From: Fundidesulfovibrio putealis DSM 16056
GTDB taxonomy: Bacteria; Desulfobacterota; Desulfovibrionia; Desulfovibrionales; Desulfovibrionaceae
Assembly: GCF_000429325.1 (NCBI RefSeq)
Contig: NZ_AUBQ01000015.1
Location: 62,001 to 126,000 of the forward strand
Reading direction: 5' to 3'
Length of the DNA stretch: 64,000 nucleotides
The translations under genes and the position numbers were made by a program. Positions 27,510 to 38,218 of this stretch are shown here, piece after piece (position 1 is the stretch's first letter; every line of letters starts with the position of its first letter). The notes beneath the pieces were generated by a model. It did not search any database and was not told where the DNA came from. It saw only the letters and a list, made by a program, of their open reading frames with translations.

Positions 27510-27839
27510 ATGCCGACCAAGAAGCTAGCGCTCTGGTGCTACGTCAACACGGAGGAGCACGCCCTGATCTCCGCCAGCGCCGAGCGGTCTGGCCTGTCCC
27601 GGTCCACCTACATCAAGCGTGTTTGCCTCGGGCAGCCGACGCCAAGCCTGGAGAAGCAACACGCCAGGCGCGACTTGCTCAAAATCAATGCCGACCTTGG
27701 AAGGCTTGGTGGCCTCTTCAAGATGTGCCTTTCGGAGAAAGATACCCCGACCCAGACGTTGCATTCGGAGGTGCGGCGAGTGCTCAAGGAAGTTGAAGCC
27801 CGGCAACGAGACCTGAAGGCTGCCATCGCTCGTATTTAA
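27510..27839 (+). CDS. TraJ/MobC-like relaxosome accessory protein
   Basis: A 109-residue protein with GGAGAGG 6 bp before its ATG. The N-terminus (LALWCYVNTEEHALISASAE, then RSGLSRSTYIKRVCLG) is a ribbon-helix-helix type DNA-binding domain of the plasmid-mobilisation MobC/TraJ group; the C-terminal half is an amphipathic coiled coil (LHSEVRRVLKEVEARQRDLK). It sits between the candidate oriT and the relaxase gene, 16 bp before the latter, so it probably binds the oriT inverted repeat and recruits the relaxase. Confidence 0.8.
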   Translation: MPTKKLALWCYVNTEEHALISASAERSGLSRSTYIKRVCLGQPTPSLEKQHARRDLLKINADLGRLGGLFKMCLSEKDTPTQTLHSEVRRVLKEVEARQRDLKAAIARI

Positions 27840-27855
27840 TCCCATGGCGTAAAAC

Positions 27856-29496
27856 ATGATCAGCCGACGTGTCCTCCAGGAACCGGAGAATGACGACTAC
27901 CGGCGCTTGGCCCGCTACATCGCGGCAGCCGACCACTCAGGCGAGAAGTCCCTGATGCGTTGGTGCGCCGGATGCCTGGCCGGAGACGATTACGCCCTGG
28001 GCATTCAGGAAGCAGTGGATACCCAGGCCATGAACAAAAGGACCACCAAGGAGAAGACGTATCACCTCATCGTGAGCTTCCGACCGGAGGACGAGGCCCG
28101 GCTGACGCCGGAGATGTTCATGGCCATTGAGGAAGAATTCGCCAAGACCCTTGGATTTTCCGAGCACCAGCGCCATTGCGGCGTTCACAAGAATACGAAC
28201 AACCTCCACATGCACGTGGCCTACAACATGATTCACCCGGAGCGACTGACCCGGCATGAGCCATACCGAGACTTCATCAAGCGCGACTCGGTCTGCCGGG
28301 ACTTGGAGCAGCGGTTCGGCCTAGCCATCGACAATGGGCGCGGAGTCGAGAAGAAGGCTCCGCAGATGAATGATATTGCGGCCACCGTGGAGGCCCATAC
28401 CGGCCAGCAATCATTTGAGGGATATGCCAAGGAGCGGAGGGAACGTCTCCTCGAGGCACTGGCTCAGGCAACCGATTGGGAGCAGGTCCACGCCGCCTTC
28501 GCTGGATGCGGAATGGAGATCAAGCCACATGGCAACGGGCTAGTCATCAAGGACCGCAACGGAGACCTCGCCATCAAGGCCAGTCGCTTGGACCGGTCGC
28601 TGTCCTTGTCCAAACTGACGAAGCGCTTCGGGACATATACCCGGTCGGGTCTGACCAAAGAGCACTATCCCGAAGGGGAACGATTCACGGCCAGGCCCTT
28701 GCATCTGGGGCCAGAGCGTGGTGATTTGTATCGGGAGTACCAGCAAGGCATCGAGCCCCGGAAGATGGCTTTGGAGGGTCTGGCCAACCGCCAGGTTAAA
28801 GAACTGGAAACCCTGAGGGCAACCTGGAATTTGGAGCGGGATAAGATCAACCGGCAGTTTTTCGGACGGAATCGGTATGACCTCCTCAAGATCGCGCGTT
28901 TAAAGGAGATGGAGCAACGGCTCCAGCTTCAGAAGAGGATCAGAGTCGAGCAGGAAAAGGCAAGGAAGGATGCACCCTATGCCTCCTGGACGGATTTCCT
29001 ACGCTGGAAGGCCACCCAAGGGAACGAAACAGCCCTGGCCATCCTGCGCTCCAAAGGGGACTTGGTTGAGCCTGAGGCCGCTCCAGGGGCCTTAGGCATA
29101 GACCGGAGGCAGGTGGTGCGCGAGAAGTGGATCGGAACGCAGCTTGACTTGGTTGCCAAGACAGACGTGAGCCGTCGAGCCCGTCGTGGTCTTCTTGCCG
29201 TGGCCAAGGCCCACGAACTGGCGGAACTGGAGCGCGCGGCTCCACGAGCCAAGAGGCTCTTCACGGGGTTCACCAGTTCGGTCGACGCCAGTGGGACGGT
29301 GTTCATCCACTTGGCCAACGGCGGAATGATCCGGGACATGGGCAAGGAGGTGGCGTTCACTGCTCATGACGAGGCGACCCAGGAGGCAGCTCTACAATTT
29401 GCCAGATCGAAGTGGGGCAAGGCCATCAGGCTGGAGGGCAATGTAGTTCGGTTGCAGCCAAGGGATAAGCGGATAGAGTTTAGCCTAGAGCGATAA
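27856..29496 (+). CDS. MOBP-family relaxase (TraI/MobA type) with C-terminal LPD7-like domain
   Basis: A 546-residue DNA-nicking relaxase of conjugative mobilisation. Motifs: the N-terminal MISRRVLQEPENDDYRRLAR region that supplies the catalytic tyrosine, KTYHLIVSFRPEDEARLTPE, and the metal-binding HCGVHKNTNNLHMHVAYN (the HxH of motif III) near residues 110-130. After a helical middle part, the C-terminal 90 residues (FTGFTSSVDASGTVFIHLA to the end) look like the LPD7 domain found in TraI-like relaxases. No primase or helicase and no type IV secretion genes are visible, so the element would be mobilisable rather than self-transmissible. Confidence 0.88.
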   Translation: MISRRVLQEPENDDYRRLARYIAAADHSGEKSLMRWCAGCLAGDDYALGIQEAVDTQAMNKRTTKEKTYHLIVSFRPEDEARLTPEMFMAIEEEFAKTLGFSEHQRHCGVHKNTNNLHMHVAYNMIHPERLTRHEPYRDFIKRDSVCRDLEQRFGLAIDNGRGVEKKAPQMNDIAATVEAHTGQQSFEGYAKERRERLLEALAQATDWEQVHAAFAGCGMEIKPHGNGLVIKDRNGDLAIKASRLDRSLSLSKLTKRFGTYTRSGLTKEHYPEGERFTARPLHLGPERGDLYREYQQGIEPRKMALEGLANRQVKELETLRATWNLERDKINRQFFGRNRYDLLKIARLKEMEQRLQLQKRIRVEQEKARKDAPYASWTDFLRWKATQGNETALAILRSKGDLVEPEAAPGALGIDRRQVVREKWIGTQLDLVAKTDVSRRARRGLLAVAKAHELAELERAAPRAKRLFTGFTSSVDASGTVFIHLANGGMIRDMGKEVAFTAHDEATQEAALQFARSKWGKAIRLEGNVVRLQPRDKRIEFSLER

Positions 29497-29852
29497 AGTT
29501 GCACTTCGGCTCCTCTCGGCGCATCCACAAGTTGCTTGGAAGAAGTGAAGTCACACTAACATATTTTAATGAAGGATGGTCTCCCGAACAGGGTACTCTC
29601 GGTGTCCTGGGAGTATGTCCCCCGTGCGTACCGCTTCATCAAGCGACAGGGATGTTGTGAATAATTTTTACACATGTTTTTTGTCGGCGCATGGGTATTA
29701 TATATCCATCTTCTCGCGTTGTTCGTCGCAAAGAACGTTAAAAAGACGTTGTATTTCAGCAGTTAATGTTGTTCGTAGCTGTCGGCAAGGTCCTTGCAGC
29801 TATCCGTTTGCTGGAACAAGTGCAATCACGAGATAAACAGGGAGGGAGTCAC
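29497..29852. other. Intergenic region between relaxase and fliL
   Basis: About 355 bp, markedly AT-richer than the coding flanks. It is a candidate place for the right border of the mobilisation module, but I find no copy of the tRNA 3' fragment here. No gene seen. Confidence 0.45.
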
Positions 29853-30437
29853 ATGGCAAAAGGCAATGACGCAGGCGATTTGGACGTTCCCAAGAAAAAA
29901 GGCAAGCTGTTGGTCATTATTATATTGATCATGTCCATTGCCGTATTGGGGGGTGGGGGATATTTTGCTTATATGAAGTTCTTCAAAGCACCTAATTCAA
30001 ATCCTATCGAGGAAGGACAAACTCCTTCGGAAGTTGAATCGGGTGGCTCTTTGAAAGCAGAGGGTAAGTCTGCACCAGCGAAGGAAGAAAAAAAGGATGA
30101 CAAAAAGAGTGGGAATAAGAAGGATGATAAGGTAGCACCTGTTACCTCGATTAATAATATTGTGACGAACTTGGCTGACCCTGGCGGCAGGCGTTATATA
30201 CGCATGTCTGTTGAGTTTGAATTCAAGGATGATAGCGTTGCACACGAGTTTTCAGATAAGTATCAAATGCGTGTTAAGGATGCTATACTGACATTGCTGT
30301 GGTCGAAGAGCAGTGATACGCTTTCCGTGGTTGAGGGGATGTCTACGCTAAAGGAAGATATCAAGAGCAGGGTGAACCAAATCATGGGTCCTGGAGCTGT
30401 GAAGCAAGTTTTCATACTGGACAGGGTGATTCAGTAG
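29853..30437 (+). CDS. fliL: FliL-family flagellar basal-body protein
   Basis: A 194-residue inner-membrane protein with a periplasmic FliL domain; FliL surrounds stators at the flagellar motor. GGGAGGG 6 bp before the ATG at 29853. One transmembrane helix (residues 18-40, LLVIIILIMSIAVLGGGGYF), a long charged Lys/Glu/Asp linker (residues 50-100), then the FliL domain with NIVTNLADPGGRRYIRMSV and the C-terminal VKQVFILDRVIQ. Codon use is AT-richer than neighbours on the left. It stands alone with its own terminator; no other flagellar gene is nearby. Confidence 0.85.
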   Translation: MAKGNDAGDLDVPKKKGKLLVIIILIMSIAVLGGGGYFAYMKFFKAPNSNPIEEGQTPSEVESGGSLKAEGKSAPAKEEKKDDKKSGNKKDDKVAPVTSINNIVTNLADPGGRRYIRMSVEFEFKDDSVAHEFSDKYQMRVKDAILTLLWSKSSDTLSVVEGMSTLKEDIKSRVNQIMGPGAVKQVFILDRVIQ

Positions 30438-30478
30438 TCTCGGTGCACATACATTTTAGGCCTCAATTTGAACAACAA

Positions 30479-30530
30479 GCAGGCACTCTGCGCACTATTC
30501 TAGCGCCAGAGTGCCTGCGTGCTCATTTTT
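30479..30530 (+). terminator. Terminator between convergent fliL and M23 peptidase genes
   Basis: GCAGGCACTCTG (30479-30490) pairs with CAGAGTGCCTGC (30507-30518), extended by inner GCGC/GCGC, and is followed by TCATTTTTA. It can serve both convergent genes. Confidence 0.85.
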
Positions 30531-31095
30531 AGCTGCCTACAATCTGTGTTGTGTCAACCAAGTGCTTGCGAGGATCGGCTAGCTTGCCTTCCACCATGAC
30601 TTCAAAATGGAGGTTTGCTCCAGTGGTGCGTCCAGTCCGTCCGACTTGACCGAGAACCTGGCCAGGGCGAGTCTGCTCTCCTTCGCGAACGTGTACAGCC
30701 CGGAGATGCGCGTAGCGGGTCTTCACTCCATTGGGGTGGAGAATGTCCACAGTATGACCGTAATCTCCCAGCCAGCCCGCTTTCACTACTGTCCCGCCCG
30801 ACCAGGCAAGAACTTTTGTACCCGCCGGGCGTGATATGTCGATGCCTTTATGGAAATCCTGTCGTTTGTTGATCGGGTCGCGCCGAACACCGAATCCCGA
30901 GGAGGCTCCGACTTTGCGTTTGGGTGCTGGAGTTTTGAGAAGCCTCTCTCCATTCTTTGCGATCCCAGTGTCTGCTTTGCTGGGGGTGACCTCAAGAGCC
31001 ACCACGCCAGCAACCATCGCGAACAAACCTGCGTGCAGAACAATCCTCTTGAGGCAGCGCTGAATAATCAGGCGGGTTGGGCCTTGACTCGCCAT
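30529..31095 (-). CDS. M23/LytM-like peptidase with an altered active site
   Basis: A 188-residue exported protein; AAGGAGG precedes the ATG at 31095. A signal-anchor covers residues 20-40. The LytM domain follows: GVRRDPINKRQDFHKGIDIS holds the HxxxD zinc ligands, VDILHPNGVKTRYAHL is conserved, and the C-terminal motif reads TTGANLHFEVMV. In active M23 enzymes this last motif is H-x-H (HLHFE); here the first His is Asn. The protein may therefore be a non-hydrolytic LytM activator of other amidases (as EnvC-like proteins are) or a weak enzyme. Convergent with fliL. Confidence 0.85.
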   Translation of the reverse strand: MASQGPTRLIIQRCLKRIVLHAGLFAMVAGVVALEVTPSKADTGIAKNGERLLKTPAPKRKVGASSGFGVRRDPINKRQDFHKGIDISRPAGTKVLAWSGGTVVKAGWLGDYGHTVDILHPNGVKTRYAHLRAVHVREGEQTRPGQVLGQVGRTGRTTGANLHFEVMVEGKLADPRKHLVDTTQIVGS

Positions 31096-31135
31096 GAATC
31101 CTCCTTTGGAAGCTATGAGGAACGCGTGGATGTCA

Positions 31136-33325
31136 CTAACGCTTGATGCGCAACAATTGCAAGCCGTTGAAAATGACCAGCAATGACGTGCCGAGGTCCG
31201 CAAGGATCGCGGTCCAGAGCGTGGCTATCTGAAACACAGCCAGCACGAGAAACACGGCCTTAATGCCAAGGGCGAACCAGATGTTGGCCTTGATGACTCC
31301 CATCGTGCGGCGCGAGTGCCGGATGAGCCAGGGCAGCTTGGAGAGATCGTCGGACATGAGGGCCACGTCGGCGGTTTCGATGGCCACGTCCGTGCCGATG
31401 GACCCCATGGCGATGCCCAAGTGGGATGCGGCTAAGGCCGGAGCGTCATTGACGCCGTCACCGACCATGCCCACCCGTTTGCCGGACGCCACCAATTCAG
31501 CCACCACGCGGGTTTTGTCCTCCGGCATGAGGTCGGAGCGGTACTGGGTTACCCCCGTCTCGGAAGCGATCTTTTCGGCCGTTTTGGAGTTGTCGCCTGT
31601 GAGCATGACGATGGTGTCCACACCCAGGGATTTGAGTTCAGTCAGGGCATCCCTGGATTGGGGCCGGACCTTGTCCTCTACCGTGAGGCAGCCCAGCACC
31701 TTTCCTGCGGTCCAGACCAGCACAACCGTTCCGGCGGACAGTTCGTGGCGGTCGAGGGCCTTCTCCAACTCGGTTGTCTGCGGGGCGTTGTCCGTCTCAT
31801 CCAGAAAACGGCGATTGCCAATGAAGTACATGGCGTCCTGGATGCGTCCCTGTGCTCCAAGGCCGGGTCTGGCCTGCGCATCTTCCACCTGTGCCGGGGT
31901 GGCTCCCATGGAAGATGCATGGCGCATGATGGCCTGTGCCACGGGGTGACTGCTGCGAGATTCCAGGGCAGATGCGATGCCCAGGAGTTCTTTCTCGGAC
32001 GTGCCATTCAGAGGAGTCACGGCGGTCACGGCGGGCCTGCCGTGGGTGAGTGTGCCTGTCTTGTCCAGGGCTATGGCGTTCAGCGCGGCGGGGACCTCCA
32101 GAAAGGCTCCGCCCTTGACCAGGACGCCGTTTCTGGCTGCCGAAGCCAAGGCGGCAACGATACTCACCGGGGTGGAGATAACCAGGGCGCATGGGCAGGA
32201 GATCACCAGGATGACCAACGCTTCGTAAAACCATTCATCCCAAGCTCCGCCAAACAAAAGCGGCGGGATCACCGCGAACAGGAAGGAAACGCCCACCATC
32301 ACCGGCGTGTACACGGCAGCGAATTTCTCAACCCACTGCACGGCTTTGGCCCGGCGGGACTGGGCATCCTCCACCATGCGCATGATTCTTGCTAGCGTGG
32401 ATTCGGATGCAGGCTTGGTGGTTTCCACTTCCAAGGCACCTTCGGCATTGATGGTGCCCGCGAAGACCACGTCCCCGGCTGTCTTGGCCACGGGCATGGA
32501 TTCGCCTGTGATGGGGGACTGGTCCACGGCGGATGCGCCGGAGCGTACCACGCCGTCCAGGGGGACGCGGTCGCCGGGCCGGACCAGGATGAGCGTGCCG
32601 GTGGGGACGGCCTCCACCGGCGTGTCCACCGGAGCGGGAGACGTCGGTGTAAATACAAGAGCCTTGTCCGGGGCCAGGCTCATGAGGGCGTGGATAGCAT
32701 TCCTGGCGCGGCCCACGCTCCAGGCTTCCAGTTGGTTGGCCAGGGCGAACAGGAAGGCAACGGAGGCCCCCTCGGAGTATTCGCCGATGGTCATGGCTCC
32801 GCTCACTGCCAGAACCATGAGCAGGTTCATGTCGGGGCGTAGCGAGCGAAGGGAGTGGGCGGCTTTTGGAAGCACATGCCATACCCCGCCAAACGCCGCC
32901 AGAATCCAAAGGAACTTGGCGGCAACGGGCGCGGACGCGCTCTCCTTGAACGCGGCAAGGAATGAACCGTGCTCGGCCATCATCATGGCCAACCCCGAAG
33001 CCCAGAGCAGTCCACTGACGGTGCAGAGGATTTCACGCCCCCTGCGCTCCCAGAGGCTCCCCTTCGTAGAGCATGTTCCCCCGCAGCAGGCACAGGACGG
33101 CAGGGCCTCCACAAAAGGCTCGGCCTTCATCCCTGTCTCATTGATGGCCTGGGTTATCTGGTCCGCGCTGACCAGGAGACCCGAGACGTCCACCTTAAGT
33201 TTGCGCTGAAGCAGGTCGAAAGTCAGGCGGGATTCTTGTCCAACAATTGGGGTAAGAACCCGGATGAGGATAGAGACCTCTTCGGAACAGTCCATGTTCA
33301 TAATGCGAAACGTCAATATATTCAT
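31136..33325 (-). CDS. Zn/Cd/Pb-exporting P1B-type ATPase (ZntA/CadA group)
   Basis: A 729-residue metal pump. The start at 33325 follows AAGGAAC and gives an N-terminal HMA-like domain with a single-cysteine motif (IMNMDCSEEV), then a Cys cluster SCACCGGTCS near residue 77. Core motifs are complete: TGES (actuator), SCPCALV (metal site in helix 6, CPC), DKTGT (phosphorylated Asp), SSHPVA (HP), GDGVNDAPALA. The C-terminal membrane Lys/Asp pair typical of ZntA is suggested by ALGIKAVF and LADLGTSLLV. It is transcribed away from a CadR-like regulator gene across a MerR-type promoter, so divalent soft metals are the likely inducer and substrate. Confidence 0.93.
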   Translation of the reverse strand: MNILTFRIMNMDCSEEVSILIRVLTPIVGQESRLTFDLLQRKLKVDVSGLLVSADQITQAINETGMKAEPFVEALPSCACCGGTCSTKGSLWERRGREILCTVSGLLWASGLAMMMAEHGSFLAAFKESASAPVAAKFLWILAAFGGVWHVLPKAAHSLRSLRPDMNLLMVLAVSGAMTIGEYSEGASVAFLFALANQLEAWSVGRARNAIHALMSLAPDKALVFTPTSPAPVDTPVEAVPTGTLILVRPGDRVPLDGVVRSGASAVDQSPITGESMPVAKTAGDVVFAGTINAEGALEVETTKPASESTLARIMRMVEDAQSRRAKAVQWVEKFAAVYTPVMVGVSFLFAVIPPLLFGGAWDEWFYEALVILVISCPCALVISTPVSIVAALASAARNGVLVKGGAFLEVPAALNAIALDKTGTLTHGRPAVTAVTPLNGTSEKELLGIASALESRSSHPVAQAIMRHASSMGATPAQVEDAQARPGLGAQGRIQDAMYFIGNRRFLDETDNAPQTTELEKALDRHELSAGTVVLVWTAGKVLGCLTVEDKVRPQSRDALTELKSLGVDTIVMLTGDNSKTAEKIASETGVTQYRSDLMPEDKTRVVAELVASGKRVGMVGDGVNDAPALAASHLGIAMGSIGTDVAIETADVALMSDDLSKLPWLIRHSRRTMGVIKANIWFALGIKAVFLVLAVFQIATLWTAILADLGTSLLVIFNGLQLLRIKR

Positions 33326-33421
33326 AATGTTCCTTGTTGTTGCGAGCGTGGTATCCGTGCCGGGTCCATCCGAATAATCTGGATGATTACGTCCGTTCCC
33401 GGTCAGCTCGCTTCTTGAACA

Positions 33422-33452
33422 TTTACACACCCTGGAGTAACTACAGGGTCAA
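33422..33452 (-). promoter_or_regulatory. MerR-type promoter/operator of the P-type ATPase
   Basis: On the minus strand TTGACC (33447-33452) and TGTAAA (33422-33427) are separated by 19 bp, the over-long spacer typical of MerR-controlled promoters. Within it lies the palindrome ACCCT-N11-AGGGT (33429-33449), whose outer arms match those of the CadR operator known from Pseudomonas. It fires toward the ATPase gene; the regulator gene is divergent. Confidence 0.88.
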
Positions 33453-33475
33453 GGCCTTTTCTTTTGGAGGTTCCG

Positions 33476-33949
33476 ATGAAGATTGGAGACCTTGCCAAGC
33501 GCGCGGGTTGCACGGTGGAAACCATCCGCTACTACGAACGGGAGGGGCTGCTTCCCAAGCCTGAACGCGGTGCAAACAATTATCGGCTGTATGATTCTTC
33601 CCATTTAAGAGCCTTGTGTTTTATAAGAAATTGTCGAGCATTTGAAATGACTCTTGAAGAGATAAAAATACTGATGAACCTTAAACTTGACCCTGGCAAA
33701 GATTGCAGCGAAGTGAATAGGATTCTCGAAGAACACATCGACCATGTCACAAGTAGGATTAGTATGTTGGAAGGTCTCAAAGATCAGCTCACATCGCTTC
33801 GTAATTTGTGTCATAGGATTAAACCTAGAAAGGAATGTGCGATACTTCTTGAGTTGGATGGACCTCTTGGGAATGACTCAGCAACTCGCAACGATGCCGC
33901 AACGCATGTGCACGGCACCCATTGTTCCCATACAACGGGAACAACGTAA
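33476..33949 (+). CDS. CadR/PbrR-like MerR regulator
   Basis: A 157-residue metal-sensing activator. GGAGG lies 5 bp before the ATG at 33476. N-terminal winged helix MKIGDLAKRAGCTVETIRYY, then the wing (YEREGLLPKPERGANNYRLY), a long dimerisation helix, and the three cysteines of the Cd/Pb group: PGKDCSEVN, RNLCHRI and RKECAIL. The tail (HVHGTHCSHTTG) is His/Cys-rich, as in CadR, where it forms a second metal site. Divergent from the ATPase gene it should control. Downstream hairpin terminator at 34035-34059. Confidence 0.92.
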   Translation: MKIGDLAKRAGCTVETIRYYEREGLLPKPERGANNYRLYDSSHLRALCFIRNCRAFEMTLEEIKILMNLKLDPGKDCSEVNRILEEHIDHVTSRISMLEGLKDQLTSLRNLCHRIKPRKECAILLELDGPLGNDSATRNDAATHVHGTHCSHTTGTT

Positions 33950-34034
33950 GGCTTGGGAAAGATACTCTCCTCGACAGGACAAGTTTGCTCTTTGACGGAC
34001 AACGCAAGTCGCATTTGACACCGTCCCCATTGGG

Positions 34035-34065
34035 GGGGGCAGCCTGGATGGCTGCCCCCTCTTTC
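34035..34065 (+). terminator. Terminator after the MerR gene
   Basis: GGGGGCAGCC (34035-34044) pairs with GGCTGCCCCC (34050-34059), followed by TCTTTC. Confidence 0.8.
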
Positions 34066-34101
34066 CTCAATGATTATCGGTATTTTTCAAATGGTGGTAG
34101 G

Positions 34102-34998
34102 TCAGTTCCCGGAACGTGCCGGGGCCAACAATTCGTCCATTCCTGGATCGACAGGAGCCTTCTCATCCAGAACCACCAGGTCGAAACGCACGTCCGATTC
34201 GTGTTTCATCCGTGAATCAGCGTGACGGTTCGAGATGTTTTCCAATCGGACGAGGTTCACGGCCTTGCCCTTGGAGAAAGGACGCACCCAGGCGGTGGTG
34301 CTGTCAGCCTCGAGCTTGCCTCGGTTCCCCGAACCATGGCCCCCTCCGAGCAGCACATCAAGGGGCTGCGGGAACTCCTTGAACTTGTTTAAGAATGCCT
34401 GCTCACCCTGAATCCCCCAGGAACTCACGCCGATTACCACATCCACGTTGGGGCGGACGTTGAGAGCCTCTCTTTTGACGGCATCCATGTCTGCGTCCGA
34501 AGGGGTTGTTTCAGGCGTGGACAGCACCGGGAAATACACCAACCCGATACGCAGATTCTTACGCTCGATGGTTTTGCTCGTCACCTTGCCGGGAGCCGTC
34601 ACCCAGGTTTTGAGAGCCTCCGGCATCTCCGTGCCGAGCACTGCGGCGTCCGCCGGGGTGAGCATCATGGCGTCGTTTTCCAGGGCGGCAAAAGCCTGCC
34701 CGGCAATCTTGGGTGCCGTGGCAGCGGGACTCTTGTTTTCGTCGATGTCCTGCAACTCATACGGACCAGCAATGAAAAGTCGAACCGTATCTGGTTCGAT
34801 ATCCTTCTTCTTCGAGGCGATAAGAGCGGCCCGCCGGGCCAACCCACCCATGAGCTTGCCCCCTCAGCCGGGGCAAGGGTCATAGTACCCGTAAGAGTTG
34901 GCGGTGTAATAGATCTCAAGAGCCTGCCCGGCGGCCTGGGCTGCCGTAGGCAGCAGGCCGCACAGAGCCAGGAGGATCAGCAGAATGCGAAATGTCAC
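34102..34998 (-). CDS. UshA-like selenoprotein with CPGU motif (in-frame TGA at 34864-34866)
   Basis: Read with the UGA as selenocysteine, a 298-residue exported protein results. GTG start at 34998 with GGAGGAG at 5-6 bp; signal peptide VTFRILLILLALCGLLPTAA. Residues 42-45 are C-P-G-U, a CxxU redox motif, in the context YDPCPGUGGKLMGGLARRA. Downstream the frame stays open for 253 codons. A GGCCC/GGGCC hairpin at 34828-34840 lies 24-36 nt past the UGA, where bacterial SECIS elements lie. The fold markers (GGLARRAALI, DVVIGVSS, DVLLGGGHGSGN) recall 5'-nucleotidase/UshA metallophosphatases, but the metal-binding HTNDTHG equivalent is YTANSYG, so phosphatase activity is unlikely. Last gene of the zraP-ccmF-TPR operon. 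A nonsense mutation is the alternative. Confidence 0.8.
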
Positions 34999-35010
34999 GG
35001 TGCTCCTCCG

Positions 35011-35581
35011 TTACTTCATATCCGAAAGTTCTTTGTTGATTTCCGCGATAAGATCGTTGTCTTTGGGACTTGTGGCCAATGCCTGCTGCAAATGCTTTTT
35101 CGCCAAATCAGGCTTGTTGAGGCCGTGTTTGTATATCACGCCCAGGTAATAGTGAGCCTGATACGCGTCGGGCTTGACCTTGAGGATGAACTCGTAGTCT
35201 GAGATTGCCTCTTCGTAGCGCTGGAGTTCCACCAGGGAGTATGCCCTGTGATAGTGGCCCCCAAGGTTATCTGGATTGAGTTCGAGTGCCTTGGTCCAGA
35301 AGAAGAGGGATTTTTCCCAGTTCTCCGTGCGGCTGAAGAGTTCAGCCAACTCAAGCAGGGCTTCCTCATCCTTGGGATTGGCCTGGACCCTGCCCATGAG
35401 AGCGGGCACGGCGGCCATCTCGTCGGACTTCATGGATTTCTTGCTCTGCGCCTGACGCTCAAGGGGAACGTTTGCTCCCGTGATGAACGAGGTCAGAAAG
35501 ATAGCCGTGATGCCCACGGCCATCATGCCCACGACCAATTTGCGCATGGGAAATTCAGCGTATGCAGTCACGGCCTTGGTC

Positions 35582-35592
<11 letters not shown>
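35011..35592 (-). CDS. Membrane-anchored TPR protein (CcmI/NrfG-like)
   Basis: A 193-residue protein with one N-terminal transmembrane helix (residues 18-38, KLVVGMMAVGITAIFLTSFI) and three or more TPR repeats in the periplasm (ALMGRVQANPKDEEALLELA; NPDNLGGHYHRAYSLVEL; KPDAYQAHYYLGVIY). TPR proteins of this design (CcmI, CycH, NrfG) hold apocytochrome c for haem attachment by CcmF. The start at 35592 lies inside the end of ccmF (11-bp overlap). The gene context makes the apocytochrome chaperone role likely, though the sequence alone would only give a TPR protein. Confidence 0.8.
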
Positions 35593-37480
<1,888 letters not shown>

Positions 37481-37569
37481 CCAACCTCCAGGGGAACGGG
37501 GCCGAAGCCCCGGACATGATGAAGGCGGGGCGCAACGCGCCCCGCCGGATTCTCAAGCCAAGGACAGAG

Positions 37570-38043
37570 TTACTGATGCATGCCCATGCCCATGCCGCCA
37601 TTCATCATGCCGCAGCCCATGCCGCCCATACCCATCCCCATACCCATGCCGCCCATGGCCGGGATGCCTTCCTTGGTCAGCTGGCGCTTCAGGTTCACCT
37701 GAGAGTCGAAGAGCTTGGCGTTGAGGTCGTTGATCTCCTTGGTCAGGGCTTGGACCTTCTTGTCGTCAGTGGCTCCGCCGTAGAGCTGGGCGTTGAGTTC
37801 GGACTGCTTGGCAAAGAGCTGCTGCTTCAGCTGGACCGTGGCCGCGTTGTGGTCAGCGTAGATCTTCTGCGCAGCGGCCTGCTTCTCCGGGGTCAGGCCC
37901 ATCATATTCCCGCCCATCATGCCCATTCCCATGCCGGGGCTGCCAGCTCCGTGACCTTGCGCGCTGGCGAATCCAGCAAAACCGAGGACGGCCACCAGGG
38001 CCAGCATCAGGGTCAGAGCAGAAATGCGATTACGAGTCTTCAT
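37570..38043 (-). CDS. ZraP/Spy-like periplasmic metal-responsive protein (copy 1)
   Basis: A 157-residue exported protein. Signal peptide MKTRNRISALTLMLALVAVL with cleavage near FASAQ; the mature part starts Gly/Met/His-rich, has an all-helical core ([40 protein letters not shown]) and ends in a Met/Gly-rich tail. This is the layout of ZraP, the zinc-binding chaperone that feeds back on ZraS, and of Spy/CpxP. AAGGAG precedes the ATG. The gene is first in the ccmF operon and has a perfect sigma-54 promoter at 38116-38130. Three paralogues lie at 42815, 50616 and 54056. Confidence 0.87.
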   Translation of the reverse strand: MKTRNRISALTLMLALVAVLGFAGFASAQGHGAGSPGMGMGMMGGNMMGLTPEKQAAAQKIYADHNAATVQLKQQLFAKQSELNAQLYGGATDDKKVQALTKEINDLNAKLFDSQVNLKRQLTKEGIPAMGGMGMGMGMGGMGCGMMNGGMGMGMHQ

Positions 38044-38115
38044 TGAAATTCTCCTTTCTCAGCAGTTAAGGCTTCGCGAAATGAGTTAGCTTCTTTCGTC
38101 ATCAGCTTTAATCAG

Positions 38116-38130
38116 GCAAACTGCGTGCCA
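38116..38130 (-). promoter_or_regulatory. Sigma-54 promoter of the zraP1-ccmF-TPR-selenoprotein operon
   Basis: Minus strand TGGCACGCAGTTTGC matches the consensus TGGCACG-N4-TTGC at every defined base. Start codon is 73 bp downstream. Confidence 0.88.
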
Positions 38131-38218
38131 AATGTTTGTGTTGATACAATATGCTGAGATTGCTGACTATTTATTGGTGTAGGTTGCATGCTTCAAGGTT
38201 GGGCTGAACTGTATGTGC

